DNA of 64,000 nucleotides from Ascoidea rubescens DSM 1968 (taxonomy: Eukaryota > Ascomycota > Saccharomycetes > Ascoideales > Ascoideaceae), in the NCBI RefSeq assembly GCF_001661345.1, contig NW_017962916.1, forward strand, positions 133,369 through 197,368. The letters are read 5' to 3'. The notes below the pieces were generated by a model. That model was not told the DNA's origin, made no database searches, and saw only the letters and a program-made list of their open reading frames with translations. Within the stretch, counting starts at the first letter, position 1. Each line of letters starts with the position of its first letter. This document shows, piece by piece, positions 1 through 9,711 of this stretch. The translations under genes were made by a program, and so were the position numbers.

Positions 1-3000
1 TCGTCGTCATTCTCATCATCATCTTCACTATCTTTGTTTTCCTTATTACCATCATAAGTATTCCCGTTTATTGTTTTCTTTTTGTTGTTAATACTATCAT
101 TGTTAAAGTTAACAGAGTTGAACGAATTTTTAGAGTTATGACTTTGATTTCCAGTAGCTCTATCACTGGAACCTTCCTCTGAATCTTCAGATTCACTAAT
201 ATAAAACTTATTACGAAAACTAGATATTGAAGATGCTTTAATTGGCGAATTATAATTTGGGGTTTGTGAGTTAACAACAGGCAAAGAACGATCTGATTCT
301 GACTTTGGATCATGATCTGATTCCGATTTTGGATCGTGATCTGATTCTGATTCTGATTCTGATTCGGTATTGGATTTTTCCTTCATTAAATCCAAGTTTA
401 AATTAGAATCATCAAATTCTGAATCTGAACAATCAGATTCAGTAATTTCAGATTCCGAATCCGAGCCGGAAATAACAGCGATACATTGATCAACAGTCTC
501 AGAGAAATGAATACGACGAGAATCCTTTTTGCTTGAAGAAACGCTATTGATATTGCTTAAATTTACACTTAAATTTGATTTCTTTGAGGATATATGATCA
601 CAAACAGATAAATTGTTATTTTTGCTAGCAATATCACTATTGTTATTTGAAGTGTAACTCGATGTAGTATTCATTGGCTGAGCAATTGACGAGTCGTTAT
701 TGATACTAGGATTGTAAATAGAATTGTTATTAGAATTGATTGATTTGTTATCAATTAAACTTGAGATGTCATTGTCAATTATGTTTACTTCAGGAGCAAT
801 TTCGCTATCATTGTTATTGATATCAATATTATTAACAATTGGATTATAAACATTTTCGGCATTTGAAAAGGTCAAAGTCTTTGGATTTGATTTCATTGAG
901 AAAGAATCATCAAATTGAGACATGATTTGAGAATGAGAGTTGTTCAAAGTTGCAAAGCTAGTGGCAGGATTCAAATTCAAATTATTATTAATATTACTAT
1001 TATTGGTATTATTTGAAGCCAATGAGATATTATTGATAGTTGTATTACTATCGGCGTTATTATAGTTAATAGTTGTAGGTGAAGAATCATCTTTAATTAG
1101 ATTGTTTTTATTGGGGATGTTGTTGTTTAGATTCAAATTAACATTTAAGTTTAAATTAACATTCAAATTAACATTCAAGTTCAAGGGATCGGTTTGAGGC
1201 ATCAAAAGAGATAGGTGAGAAGAAGGAGAGGAAGCAGAAGAAGAAGAAGAAGAGTGACTTAAAAGAAAGGGATTATAAGGAACAATGTTTTTGTTGGTGT
1301 TATTCATATTGACGTTATTATTGATAGCGTTAAGTTTGGATTGTCTCTGAGAAGGATTTTTCTTAAAGTTGTATTGGGAATTAAGTTTTCTTGTGATTGA
1401 ATTGTAATCAGGATCATATTTTGGAGGAGATTGGTGAACCTGGGATAATTTTGCTATTGGAGGACGTTGAGATGAGAAGTTGTGGAAGGTGGTGTTAATG
1501 GCGGTATTTGATAGGGTTAGGTTGTTAAACATTAACAGGTCATCTAAAAGAGAGGAGTTTAGTTGGGATATATTTGTGTGGTTTAAAGTATGATTTGAGG
1601 CTGTATTGTTGGTCAAATCAAGATTATTTGGATATTGGTTATTGAAGTAGTAATTGTTTTCGTTTAGTAGGTTGTTGTTGTTGATAACTGACTGGCTTAA
1701 CTTTTGGTAGGATAATTTGAATAGAGTTGTGTGAGAAAGGATTTTATCTGATATTTTTCTTTGTTTTAGGATTGGTTTTATAAAGGATGTATTGTGAGTT
1801 AGCGTTGAGTTTAATTGACTTTGGCTTTGGCTTTGTCTTTGGTTATCGTTTGAGTTAGAGTTTTCATTTTGGTTGTCGCTATGTTTATTGATTAAATTGA
1901 TTGGAGATGAAGAGTACAAGAAGGGGGAATCATCAGAATCATTGTAAAGAGGACCATATAACCAAGTGACATCAAATTCTTTATCCCAATTGATCGATTC
2001 TGGGGATACGGTTTTGAGATTATATTTTGCTTGGGCCCAAGTTCTCCAAGTTGCATTTTCTAGTCTTGAAGCATGAGCTATATTTCTCCTAGTCTTATAG
2101 ACAATGTATCTCCAAGATTTTAGTATATCGGAGACGTTCCAATTGTGGGAGAAGTAGTCTACTCTGTTTTTGGGGTTATGGATTAAAGCGTTGTCATCCT
2201 GGGGTTGAAAATCTATTGCCATAAAGTTGTCATTGATGTTATTGTTGTTGTTTAAAATATTAATATTGTTGTTGATGCTAGAGCTGGATGATTTGTTGAA
2301 TTTTTTGGATAAGGATTTATTTAGCTTGTTGATTGATAAAGAAGATGGAGAGGAAGTCGTATTTTGGGAGGTCGAGGTTGAGGTCGAAGCTGATGTTGAA
2401 GTTGAGGCAGAGGCAGAGGCAGAGGCAGAGGCAGAAGAGGAGGAAGAAGAAGAAGGGACAGGTGCAGGAGGAGGGTTTGTTGGTTTTAAAGGGTGTAAAG
2501 ACAGTAGGTTTATTACACTGTTGTGGATGTATCTTCTGTTAGTATTTAAAATAATATTGTTGTTGTTGAGATTTATAGTATTAATTCTATTGTTGTTGTA
2601 TACGATATTTGTGGGGTTATATATGTTATTGAAGTTGTTTATGTTTATTTTGTCTTTACTTTTCTCAATATTATTGGGAATATTATTGGATATGTTATTG
2701 GAATTATTACTGATATTAGTGGTATTGTTATTGTTATTGGGATTATTGCTGTGATTTTCGTTTTGGATAAAACCATCTAAAATGCCTAGAGATTTAGTTC
2801 TTTTCAATTTGAAGGAATTTTGTTTAAATTGATTTATATTTTTGGCGTTGACACCCTTTGAGGATACCAAATTGCTTTTAAATATTTGATTGTTGTTGAG
2901 AGCAAGGAGATTGTTGTTGCTCAGGGCGTTATTGGTGTTGTTATTTGATGAAGAAGTTGGAGAAGTGTTTAGAAATAGACTTGAAAGATTGGCTTTGTTT

Positions 3001-3122
3001 AGACTGAAATCCTCATCAGTTGTAGTGTTGTTGTTGTCTACACTGTTGTTGTTATCTGTGGTATTGTTGTTGTTGATATTGAAGAAAATATCATTATACT
3101 TGTTGCTGATATTTGACGGCAT
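1..3122 (-). CDS. REG1: REG1-like regulatory subunit of protein phosphatase 1 (5' part only)
   Basis: The reading frame is open from an ATG at 3122 to the window edge, about 1040 codons, with a stop 16 codons upstream of the ATG and no ATG between. Reg1 in yeast brings the PP1 catalytic subunit Glc7 to Snf1 kinase during glucose repression. Landmarks follow the order in S. cerevisiae Reg1 as I remember it: FKLKRTKSLGILD near residues 104-116; the DUF1752 (GATA-like) block near 318-390, starting RVDYFSHNW and containing LENATWRTWAQAKYNLKTVSP and TWLYGP; KPILKQRK near 446; and the PP1-docking RRIHF near 867, followed by VDQC. Long Asn runs and a Ser-rich stretch lie between them. A GC-rich island lies 300-800 bases upstream. 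The C terminus is missing only because the window starts here. Confidence 0.9.
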   Translation of the reverse strand, partial: MPSNISNKYNDIFFNINNNNTTDNNNSVDNNNTTTDEDFSLNKANLSSLFLNTSPTSSSNNNTNNALSNNNLLALNNNQIFKSNLVSSKGVNAKNINQFKQNSFKLKRTKSLGILDGFIQNENHSNNPNNNNNTTNISNNSNNISNNIPNNIEKSKDKININNFNNIYNPTNIVYNNNRINTINLNNNNIILNTNRRYIHNSVINLLSLHPLKPTNPPPAPVPSSSSSSSASASASASASTSTSASTSTSTSQNTTSSPSSLSINKLNKSLSKKFNKSSSSSINNNINILNNNNNINDNFMAIDFQPQDDNALIHNPKNRVDYFSHNWNVSDILKSWRYIVYKTRRNIAHASRLENATWRTWAQAKYNLKTVSPESINWDKEFDVTWLYGPLYNDSDDSPFLYSSSPINLINKHSDNQNENSNSNDNQRQSQSQSQLNSTLTHNTSFIKPILKQRKISDKILSHTTLFKLSYQKLSQSVINNNNLLNENNYYFNNQYPNNLDLTNNTASNHTLNHTNISQLNSSLLDDLLMFNNLTLSNTAINTTFHNFSSQRPPIAKLSQVHQSPPKYDPDYNSITRKLNSQYNFKKNPSQRQSKLNAINNNVNMNNTNKNIVPYNPFLLSHSSSSSSASSPSSHLSLLMPQTDPLNLNVNLNVNLNLNVNLNLNNNIPNKNNLIKDDSSPTTINYNNADSNTTINNISLASNNTNNSNINNNLNLNPATSFATLNNSHSQIMSQFDDSFSMKSNPKTLTFSNAENVYNPIVNNIDINNNDSEIAPEVNIIDNDISSLIDNKSINSNNNSIYNPSINNDSSIAQPMNTTSSYTSNNNSDIASKNNNLSVCDHISSKKSNLSVNLSNINSVSSSKKDSRRIHFSETVDQCIAVISGSDSESEITESDCSDSEFDDSNLNLDLMKEKSNTESESESESDHDPKSESDHDPKSESDRSLPVVNSQTPNYNSPIKASSISSFRNKFYISESEDSEEGSSDRATGNQSHNSKNSFNSVNFNNDSINNKKKTINGNTYDGNKENKDSEDDDENDD

Positions 3123-4105
3123 TATTGGTGATTGTTGGTTGAGATTAAAAGAACTGGATGAATAATGTCATATCATATATCGTGGAAGATAGAAAGGGAG
3201 GAAAGTAGCTAATAGACAGTATAAGACAGTGGATGAAACAATAACAGAGGAATAAGATATAAAACAGGTAGAATTTAGAAATAAATCAGAAATAATATTG
3301 AGATGATGAGATACAACGATATAATAAGACAAAAGAACAAAAAAAAAACAAAGAATAAAACCAAATATAACGAAAGAATTCATTAAAAACAAAGGGAATT
3401 TTACCTTTTAATTTTTTCTGCTTTTTCTTTTTTGTCAGATGGCAGGAAATAAAGTTGCAACGGCAAGCGCTGCACTGCGGGCCGTGCCTGACCTGCGGAA
3501 TATGCAGTTTATGCGGTTGTTGCAGCATCCAACAGCCGTCTTTCAGTCTCTTCTGCTGACGCTTTTGGCGCTGCGCTTTTCGCCGACGCTGCTGTGTTTC
3601 ACACCACCATGGCCTCACCGTCAGCACCAGCACCATCCAACGCAGGAGCAACCCAGAAGCAACCCAGAAGCAGCAGCACCGCCGCCGGAGAAGACCTTCA
3701 CACCAGAAGCAGCGCGCTGCTCGCCTGCATTCCCCAAAAAGAAACGCTTGGTGTGTGGAGAAAACGGCCACGCGCCCGCTGCAGCCTCCCGTTTGGACCC
3801 CAATTCGCGGGCGTTCGCCGCGTGGGCCCGGCGCTTCTGCAGAGCAATGCGTGCTACAGCGGCCGGACCGGGCGCGGTCATTCAATGCTCTTAGACCAGC
3901 GCGCCTGCTTTGTTGTCTTTCGGCAATGTTGATTACTTAACAGCAGGTGTGATTATATAAGCATACCAACTGATTTTGAGTTTCTCTTTTTTTGAGCCTC
4001 GGTGTGTTGGCGGTAAAATTATGTCTCAATTTTGTAGACAATTTGATACTATTGGTGGAAATTGTAATGGAAATTGTAATGGCAATGGTAATGCTAATTA
4101 TATAT
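3123..4105. promoter_or_regulatory. REG1 upstream region with GC-rich island (about 3430-3910)
   Basis: This is the gap between the REG1 start and the CFT2 stop. The part near REG1 is AT-rich with poly-A tracts. From about 3430 to 3910 composition jumps: the row 3541-3600 has 33 G/C of 60, with many CpG and GCGC sites. Several short open frames cross the island on both strands, but none resembles a protein family, so I read it as a promoter-type island of REG1. From about 4060 to 4090 there is a short GGAAATTGTAAT-type repeat close to the 3' end of CFT2. Confidence 0.5.
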
Positions 4106-7100
4106 TCATACATATGCGAGTAGCCCACAAACAATCTCTCGCACCTCATAGTACAATTTGTTGGGTCTCCCATCGATAACCACATCTCCTTCGCTAAACT
4201 TCTTGATGCTTACGTTCTCGTTGATCACCAACACTCCTTCGCCTTTGAACTCGATCTTATAGTTCAAGCTTTCGTATTTTTCAATGAGTATTTTCTTCAA
4301 CTCACTCAACTTGATGTCTCCAATTGCTAATGGGTTGTTCTTGATATTACTCAATTCTAGCAACGAGCTCGAGTTCACATTTTTCAACTCAATTCGTTTC
4401 ACTGATTTATCTCTATTCTTGCTCAATTGTCGACTAGCACTCTCGTCTTCTGGCTTATCAGAAACTTGCCCATACAAATGTGCTATAGATACCCCACCAG
4501 TGATCTTTTGCCACTTTAATTTCTTGATCAACTCATCGTCCAATTTAACTTCAAAATTATTAAAGATCTTGTCAATACTAATATCCGTATTGTCAAAGCT
4601 TTCAATAACTTCAAATGTCTTTCTCCTATCTTCCTTATCCTTGCCATCCTTACTGTCTTTATCTTCCTTATCATTCATTCCAAACACTTGACTACTTTTG
4701 TTAATACTAATCAATGTGTTCTTCACTAGCTCGTCATTTCTCTCATATGTTAAATCTTTCATTAATATTATCTTCTTTGGTTTAATATTTTGTAATATAA
4801 CCCGTAGCGACCTTAAATCAACATGCCCCGATAAATCAATAAATGTTAGCCCACATCTAGCAATTATCCCAACTCGATTCAAGATCTGCTTCTTAGGTTC
4901 AAATTCACTATCAAATTCAATCATCTCATCTCCCTCATTATCATTATTATGATTGTAATTATAATTATGGTTATGATTATGACTATGATTATGATTATTA
5001 CTGTTAGAATTAGAATTAGAATTATTAGAATTGTTGTTATTAGAATTATTATTAGAATTATTAGAATTACTACTAATATTACCATTAATATTACTAGACT
5101 TATTACTGTTTTTCTCATTCATCTTATTACCACCATCATCATGGTTTCTTCCATTTTTACCACTCTTATCATTAACTACTCCCTTAAAAATAGCATTTCC
5201 ATTCAATCCACTATTTCCATTGTTCGCATCTTTTTTCACAATCTCGTCCAAATTAAATATCTCTCCATAGTCATCATACTTCATTTTTTCAATCTCAAAT
5301 GGAAACACTTTTTTTCTACTACTTACAATTCTTAATACATTTCGATCAATCAACATCTTATTTCTCTCTTTTTCAAGCATTTTCTCTTTCTTACTCTTCT
5401 TTACCCTTATTCTCTCTTTATCCGTCTCCGTCTTGTTATTCTCAAAATTATTAAATCTATCAAATTCATAATCACTTTCAAATTCACTATCACTATCGCT
5501 CTCGCTTTCTTCTTCACTAGACGATTCATCGTTCTCCTCATTCAATCGAATCTTGATTTTCCCTCTTTTCTTATCCTCTCCAATGCCATCCTTATCATTA
5601 TCGTCATCGTCATCATCTTCATCTTCATCTTCATCAATATCATTATCACCATTAGTATTATCACCATCCTCTTTACTAATACTACCGCTCTTTCTCTTCA
5701 TTTTACTCCTACTCTTACTTTTACTCTTACTCTTTCTTTCCATCTCTTCTTTTTCCTTCATCTCTACCTCGGCTTTTCTTCTACTATTTAAAATCTCAAA
5801 ATAATTCTTCAATTCATTCCCATTCAATTTTTCTTCAACAACTTGTAACGTTTTAAAGGAACTCTCATATGGCACAGGTATTCCATCAATAACTTTCCCA
5901 TCATTTTTCTGCTTACACAATAACTCCCATTTACTATATAAATCATATCCTAACGTGTTTCTTTGTGGTCTTTCCGTCAATATTATCGTAGTCCTATGAT
6001 CATTACATAATTGTATAAAAGCAGAATGACTCTCGGATCCAACTTCAATATCTTGCCCGACGCAAAATACAACTTTTGGTCCAATATATTTAGGTAATTC
6101 AACAGCATCTGCTAGTTCCACTCTTGATGCATCAAAGGGCACAGAGTTTTTGTTGTTTCCACTGTTGCTGTTGCTGTTATTATTGTTCCCATTGCCACCG
6201 TTGTTACCGCCACTGTTATTCCCATTATTAGTGGTCCATTCTTTTATAACAGATGGAGACATCCATTCCAACATTTTTCCCGCATATGTAAGTGCTCTTG
6301 TTCCAGTCTTGGATATTAACAATACTGGTATAAATGGCAATGATCTTAAATGAACATCCACTATATGAACCAACTCTAACAATCTCGAGCCTAATGAAAC
6401 AGGTAGAATTGCCGATCCACCATTATGTAGTGTTGCATCAATTAATTCTAAAAATTTGTTCACTCTTTTTTTATATGACAACGAACTCCCAACATTGGTG
6501 CTGGTTATGAAAACAGAGGGCTTGAAAAGATTCTCTTGAGAGATTAAATTGGCTCCTTCCAAATAACTGTCCCTTGAATGATTCCATTCGGGGGCATATA
6601 TATATTTTTCCCCACTATAATTTAACAACCAGTTTATCCCACCAAGCGTATGGCCGGCATTTAAAGGCGTTAATACTATGGTGAAATTGTTGATATTCAA
6701 ATTAATCGACTGGTGATGCTTTAAAAGCAAAATTGAATCAAAGGATGTCTCAATATCATTAATCTCCAATGGTGCACCAAAAATTGGACCAACAAGCCCG
6801 GCAGATCTGTACCTCTCAATGGTCTCAACTCTGCCAATGGTGGAAATAGGAAAAGTAGAATAAACAGGAATCCTTGAAAGCAGAGAATTATTCTTATACA
6901 ATATCGCATAGGCCCCAATACATTGAAAAGTAGGATGACTTAGCAAGATTACGTTTATGGATGGTAAAATGTCTTCCAAGTACGTCAAATCAGTCTTGCA
7001 ATCCCACCCAGGATCACACAAGATATTCAACGAGGCATCTGGATCAGACTCCGAATGAAAAGTTATCAAGCACGACCTGATCTTGGACTTCAGCGACTTT

Positions 7101-7132
7101 CCTGGAGGAACAATAGTCTTGAAGGTGAACAT
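4106..7132 (-). CDS. CFT2: Cleavage and polyadenylation factor subunit Cft2 (CPSF-100)
   Basis: Encodes 1008 residues. Cft2 is the catalytically inactive metallo-beta-lactamase/beta-CASP partner of Ysh1 in the CPF complex, which cuts pre-mRNA 3' ends in the nucleus. The N terminus matches the family: ILCDPGWDCKTDLTYLEDILP, VILLSHPTFQCIGAYAILYKN, GRVETIERYRSAGLVGP and LTPLNAGHTLGGINW. The beta-CASP part has ALTYAGKMLEWMSPSV. The C terminus has ALAIGD-type and EFKGEGVLVINENVSIKKF blocks as in yeast Cft2. The usual zinc-binding HxHxDH is absent, as expected for CPSF-100. The middle (about residues 450-780) is a very large low-complexity insert: Lys/Ser, Asp/Glu and long Asn/His runs. Transcribed divergently from the DUF2009 gene. 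Two CTG codons occur near the N terminus (residues 14 and 84). Confidence 0.95.
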   Translation of the reverse strand: MFTFKTIVPPGKSLKSKIRSCLITFHSESDPDASLNILCDPGWDCKTDLTYLEDILPSINVILLSHPTFQCIGAYAILYKNNSLLSRIPVYSTFPISTIGRVETIERYRSAGLVGPIFGAPLEINDIETSFDSILLLKHHQSINLNINNFTIVLTPLNAGHTLGGINWLLNYSGEKYIYAPEWNHSRDSYLEGANLISQENLFKPSVFITSTNVGSSLSYKKRVNKFLELIDATLHNGGSAILPVSLGSRLLELVHIVDVHLRSLPFIPVLLISKTGTRALTYAGKMLEWMSPSVIKEWTTNNGNNSGGNNGGNGNNNNSNSNSGNNKNSVPFDASRVELADAVELPKYIGPKVVFCVGQDIEVGSESHSAFIQLCNDHRTTIILTERPQRNTLGYDLYSKWELLCKQKNDGKVIDGIPVPYESSFKTLQVVEEKLNGNELKNYFEILNSRRKAEVEMKEKEEMERKSKSKSKSRSKMKRKSGSISKEDGDNTNGDNDIDEDEDEDDDDDDNDKDGIGEDKKRGKIKIRLNEENDESSSEEESESDSDSEFESDYEFDRFNNFENNKTETDKERIRVKKSKKEKMLEKERNKMLIDRNVLRIVSSRKKVFPFEIEKMKYDDYGEIFNLDEIVKKDANNGNSGLNGNAIFKGVVNDKSGKNGRNHDDGGNKMNEKNSNKSSNINGNISSNSNNSNNNSNNNNSNNSNSNSNSNNHNHSHNHNHNYNYNHNNDNEGDEMIEFDSEFEPKKQILNRVGIIARCGLTFIDLSGHVDLRSLRVILQNIKPKKIILMKDLTYERNDELVKNTLISINKSSQVFGMNDKEDKDSKDGKDKEDRRKTFEVIESFDNTDISIDKIFNNFEVKLDDELIKKLKWQKITGGVSIAHLYGQVSDKPEDESASRQLSKNRDKSVKRIELKNVNSSSLLELSNIKNNPLAIGDIKLSELKKILIEKYESLNYKIEFKGEGVLVINENVSIKKFSEGDVVIDGRPNKLYYEVREIVCGLLAYV

Positions 7133-7447
7133 CTCGTTAAGTGTGCTTTAAAACCTGGAAGCAAGATTAGACTTCTCTCAGAAAATGAGCAGCGAATATT
7201 TTACACGTTACCCTGTCCGTTGCTCTATCCGCATCCGTGGCAGGATAGAGCTGTGGGATCCAGATCCGGATACATCCGCGCACAAAAAGGGCGGATTTCC
7301 TTTTTTTTTGCTGCAACCTTTGGTGAATTTTCCTTCAGAGCTTCTTTCTGTCCATGTTGAGCAAGCAAAGCATCCTTTTAGTATCGTTGTTCCTGTGGTA
7401 TTATCTGCTTTTATTTGTGAGTGTTGTGGGTGGTGTTGCAAGATAAT
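7133..7447. promoter_or_regulatory. Divergent promoter CFT2 / DUF2009 gene
   Basis: A 315-base shared upstream region. About 7195-7300 is relatively GC-rich with repeated GGATCCAGATCCGGATAC-like sequence (GATC/CCGGA motifs), then a poly-T tract. No open frame here resembles a known protein. It probably serves both genes. Confidence 0.5.
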
Positions 7448-9403
7448 ATGACGATGAGCTCTGGCCCAGATTCAAAGCAGGAAATTGCTCAGCCTAATCT
7501 CACTGATATATTGGAAAATGACGATGTGGATTTGTACTTGTCTGATAAAGACGATCCATTGAACAAAATCGATGATGTCTCCAACGAATTTGACAACAGC
7601 GATTTGAACAACTTTAGAAATAACACCAACATCAACAATGGCACCGTTGAGCATAATAGCGAAAACTGTGTGGAGTGCACTGATATGCCAATTGAAGTTC
7701 ATTGCAAAGAATGTGATGAAGACTTTTGCCGAATTTGTTTTAAATTGATCCATAACTCAGGAAAACGAGGATTGCATAATATTACGATTCTCAAAAATGA
7801 TAACACCAAAACTACTAATGGTTTGATTGGCAAAAAAGATCAGAAGACTGGAAATAATATCGCTGATGGTAACAAAAACCAAAACGAAGACGAATATGAA
7901 TATAGTCAAGAGGAATTAGCTAAATTAGCTCAACCATTCAATTTGAATGACAATGAATCAATTGGTTTATTGCTATTGAAACAAATCAAAATTCAATCAA
8001 AATATATCCCTTTAAGATTAAACCACAAAGAAAGAGAACTATTCAGGTTACTAAATGCCGCTTTGACAGTCTCTGAATATACTGATAAGATTGATATTTT
8101 CAGTTATGGATCTAAAACTAAAAAAATTGTTGCAACTTTAAAAGAATTGTGTTCCATTCTCTGTGGTTTGGTTATCTCAAAAAATTTTAAAATTGGTTCC
8201 GAATTAATCTTGGATAAAAATTTCAAAGACAATGAAGATTGGTTCAAAAATATTTTTGAAATCGGTAGAAGATATAAAATTATGAATCCCAATAGATTTA
8301 ATGACAATTTTGGAAAGCTATGCTATATTATAATGGATTCAAGATTACCAGATGTGAAAAATTTGTTGGAATTTGATTTTTATAAACCAATTACAACAAT
8401 TTATAACTATTTGAATTCAAGAGAAGATAAAAAAATTTTGGAAATGTTTGATAACCCTTTGTTATTAAATGCTGTTAGTGAAATTTCTCCTATTAATAAA
8501 TCAAGAAGAGAAATCCAAAAAGAAATTAAAATTAAAGAATATTCTATTGAAAAAATAGCTTCAACGTATTCTAATGGAAATGGCTTCAACAAAGAAGAAA
8601 TTAAACAAGCTATCTATTCAATTGGTGACTACCATACTTATATTAATTCTAATAGAAAACCAATTGATAGAATGATTAAAAGATTAAAAAAATTTGATTC
8701 TAAAGTTCCAGTCAATGAAAAAATAGTTGGCAAATATTCATTAACTATTAGAGCAGGCAGGAAAAACTCAAGATTATCTCACGATCACACTAAACAATAT
8801 GACTATGTGTTACAATCACTAAATCTTTGGTCAGTAGTCCAAAAGGAAATGTTTCAATTGTGGTCATTAGCCGATGATGATTTGTTTAATGATCAAGTTA
8901 TCTACAAATTGGTTTCAACGGGCCAGGGATTAAATAGAGTTAAAAGCTGCCCATCTGTCCATCGAAAAATGTACCAAATATTAAACGAAGTTAAACAAAA
9001 ATCGGGATTTTGGATTGGGTCGTCATATATTCATCTTGGAGATACCACAGTTCCCAACGCACTATTCTTTTTGGATAAGTATTTGCAAGTTCCCAAGATT
9101 ATCTCTCCAATAGACAACACATTGCTAAAACTTGAAAGTGATAAAAACGAAGAAATATTTAAAAAGGACAAGTTTCTTACCCAAATGATCGAAGAACAAT
9201 ATGGGGGGTTTTCCAATTTACAACTACAGATTTGCTCGAGTTTCTTCACCGAAGCATTTAATGGAAGTGGAGGCGATGATTGGTTCAATGCTGGAAGTTG
9301 TATCGACGGGAGATTGACAAGTACATGGGAGTGGGCTAACAACATTCATAAAAAGGACTACCACAAGTTCTTTCTTTTGTCGGGTTTCAATGGCTTCAAC
9401 TAG
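7448..9403 (+). CDS. B-box zinc finger protein of the DUF2009 / UPF0652 family
   Basis: Encodes 651 residues from the ATG at 7448. An in-frame ATG at 7421 is possible, but its first nine residues look like leader sequence. A B-box-type zinc-binding segment lies at about residues 73-115: CVECTDMPIEVHCKECDEDFC followed by RICFKLIH. The rest matches the conserved DUF2009 protein found in plants, protists and many fungi: YSIGDYHTYINSNRKPIDRM, SLTIRAGRKNSRLSHDH, YVLQSLNLWSVVQKEMFQLW, GFWIGSSYIHLGDTTVPNAL, IEEQYGGF, CIDGRLTSTWEWAN and KKDYHKFFLLSGFNGF at the very end. The biochemical role of the family is not known to me. The near-complete C-terminal signature indicates an intact gene. Confidence 0.85.
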   Translation: MTMSSGPDSKQEIAQPNLTDILENDDVDLYLSDKDDPLNKIDDVSNEFDNSDLNNFRNNTNINNGTVEHNSENCVECTDMPIEVHCKECDEDFCRICFKLIHNSGKRGLHNITILKNDNTKTTNGLIGKKDQKTGNNIADGNKNQNEDEYEYSQEELAKLAQPFNLNDNESIGLLLLKQIKIQSKYIPLRLNHKERELFRLLNAALTVSEYTDKIDIFSYGSKTKKIVATLKELCSILCGLVISKNFKIGSELILDKNFKDNEDWFKNIFEIGRRYKIMNPNRFNDNFGKLCYIIMDSRLPDVKNLLEFDFYKPITTIYNYLNSREDKKILEMFDNPLLLNAVSEISPINKSRREIQKEIKIKEYSIEKIASTYSNGNGFNKEEIKQAIYSIGDYHTYINSNRKPIDRMIKRLKKFDSKVPVNEKIVGKYSLTIRAGRKNSRLSHDHTKQYDYVLQSLNLWSVVQKEMFQLWSLADDDLFNDQVIYKLVSTGQGLNRVKSCPSVHRKMYQILNEVKQKSGFWIGSSYIHLGDTTVPNALFFLDKYLQVPKIISPIDNTLLKLESDKNEEIFKKDKFLTQMIEEQYGGFSNLQLQICSSFFTEAFNGSGGDDWFNAGSCIDGRLTSTWEWANNIHKKDYHKFFLLSGFNGFN

Positions 9404-9711
9404 AGTCGTGCTGTTTTTGCTTTTGCTGCTTTTGCTGCTTTTGCTGCTGCTGAAAAAAGAAAAAAAGAAAAAAAGGTTTTCCCGTGGAACTCGAACCACG
9501 GTCTTCCACGGTTCTGTGGATATAGTTCCCAATGCGGATAGGGTGACATTTAGCGATTTCTATTTTGGGACTATTGCCGCCTCATATCATCTCTTTTTTT
9601 TGTATTTTATATCTTTTTACTTCTGTTAATTTAATAGATTTTGTTATTTCTGTTTGTTTGCTTCAAAATGTCATTCTACTTTTGCTCATAACTTCCAGAC
9701 TGAATACTAAA
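9404..9711. promoter_or_regulatory. Upstream region of the Zn2Cys6 gene, with CGG triplets
   Basis: A 308-base gap between tandem genes. It starts with a (TTTTGCTGC)n tract and a poly-purine run. At 9482-9511 it has CCGTGG, then CCACGG twice, so CCG and CGG triplets are arranged as an everted pair, the kind of site Zn2Cys6 proteins bind. The rest is T-rich leader. A tRNA-like GGTTCGAG box on the minus strand here does not build a tRNA. Confidence 0.4.

Noticed and set aside
3439-3932. Overlapping open frames of 60-199 codons on both strands in the REG1 upstream island
   Set aside because: Stop codons are rarer in GC-rich DNA, so open frames on both strands are expected; none has family resemblance.
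9478-9515. GGTTCGAG box on the minus strand, tRNA-like T arm
   Set aside because: The T loop would have one base too many, and no matching acceptor stem or A box lies at the right distance upstream.
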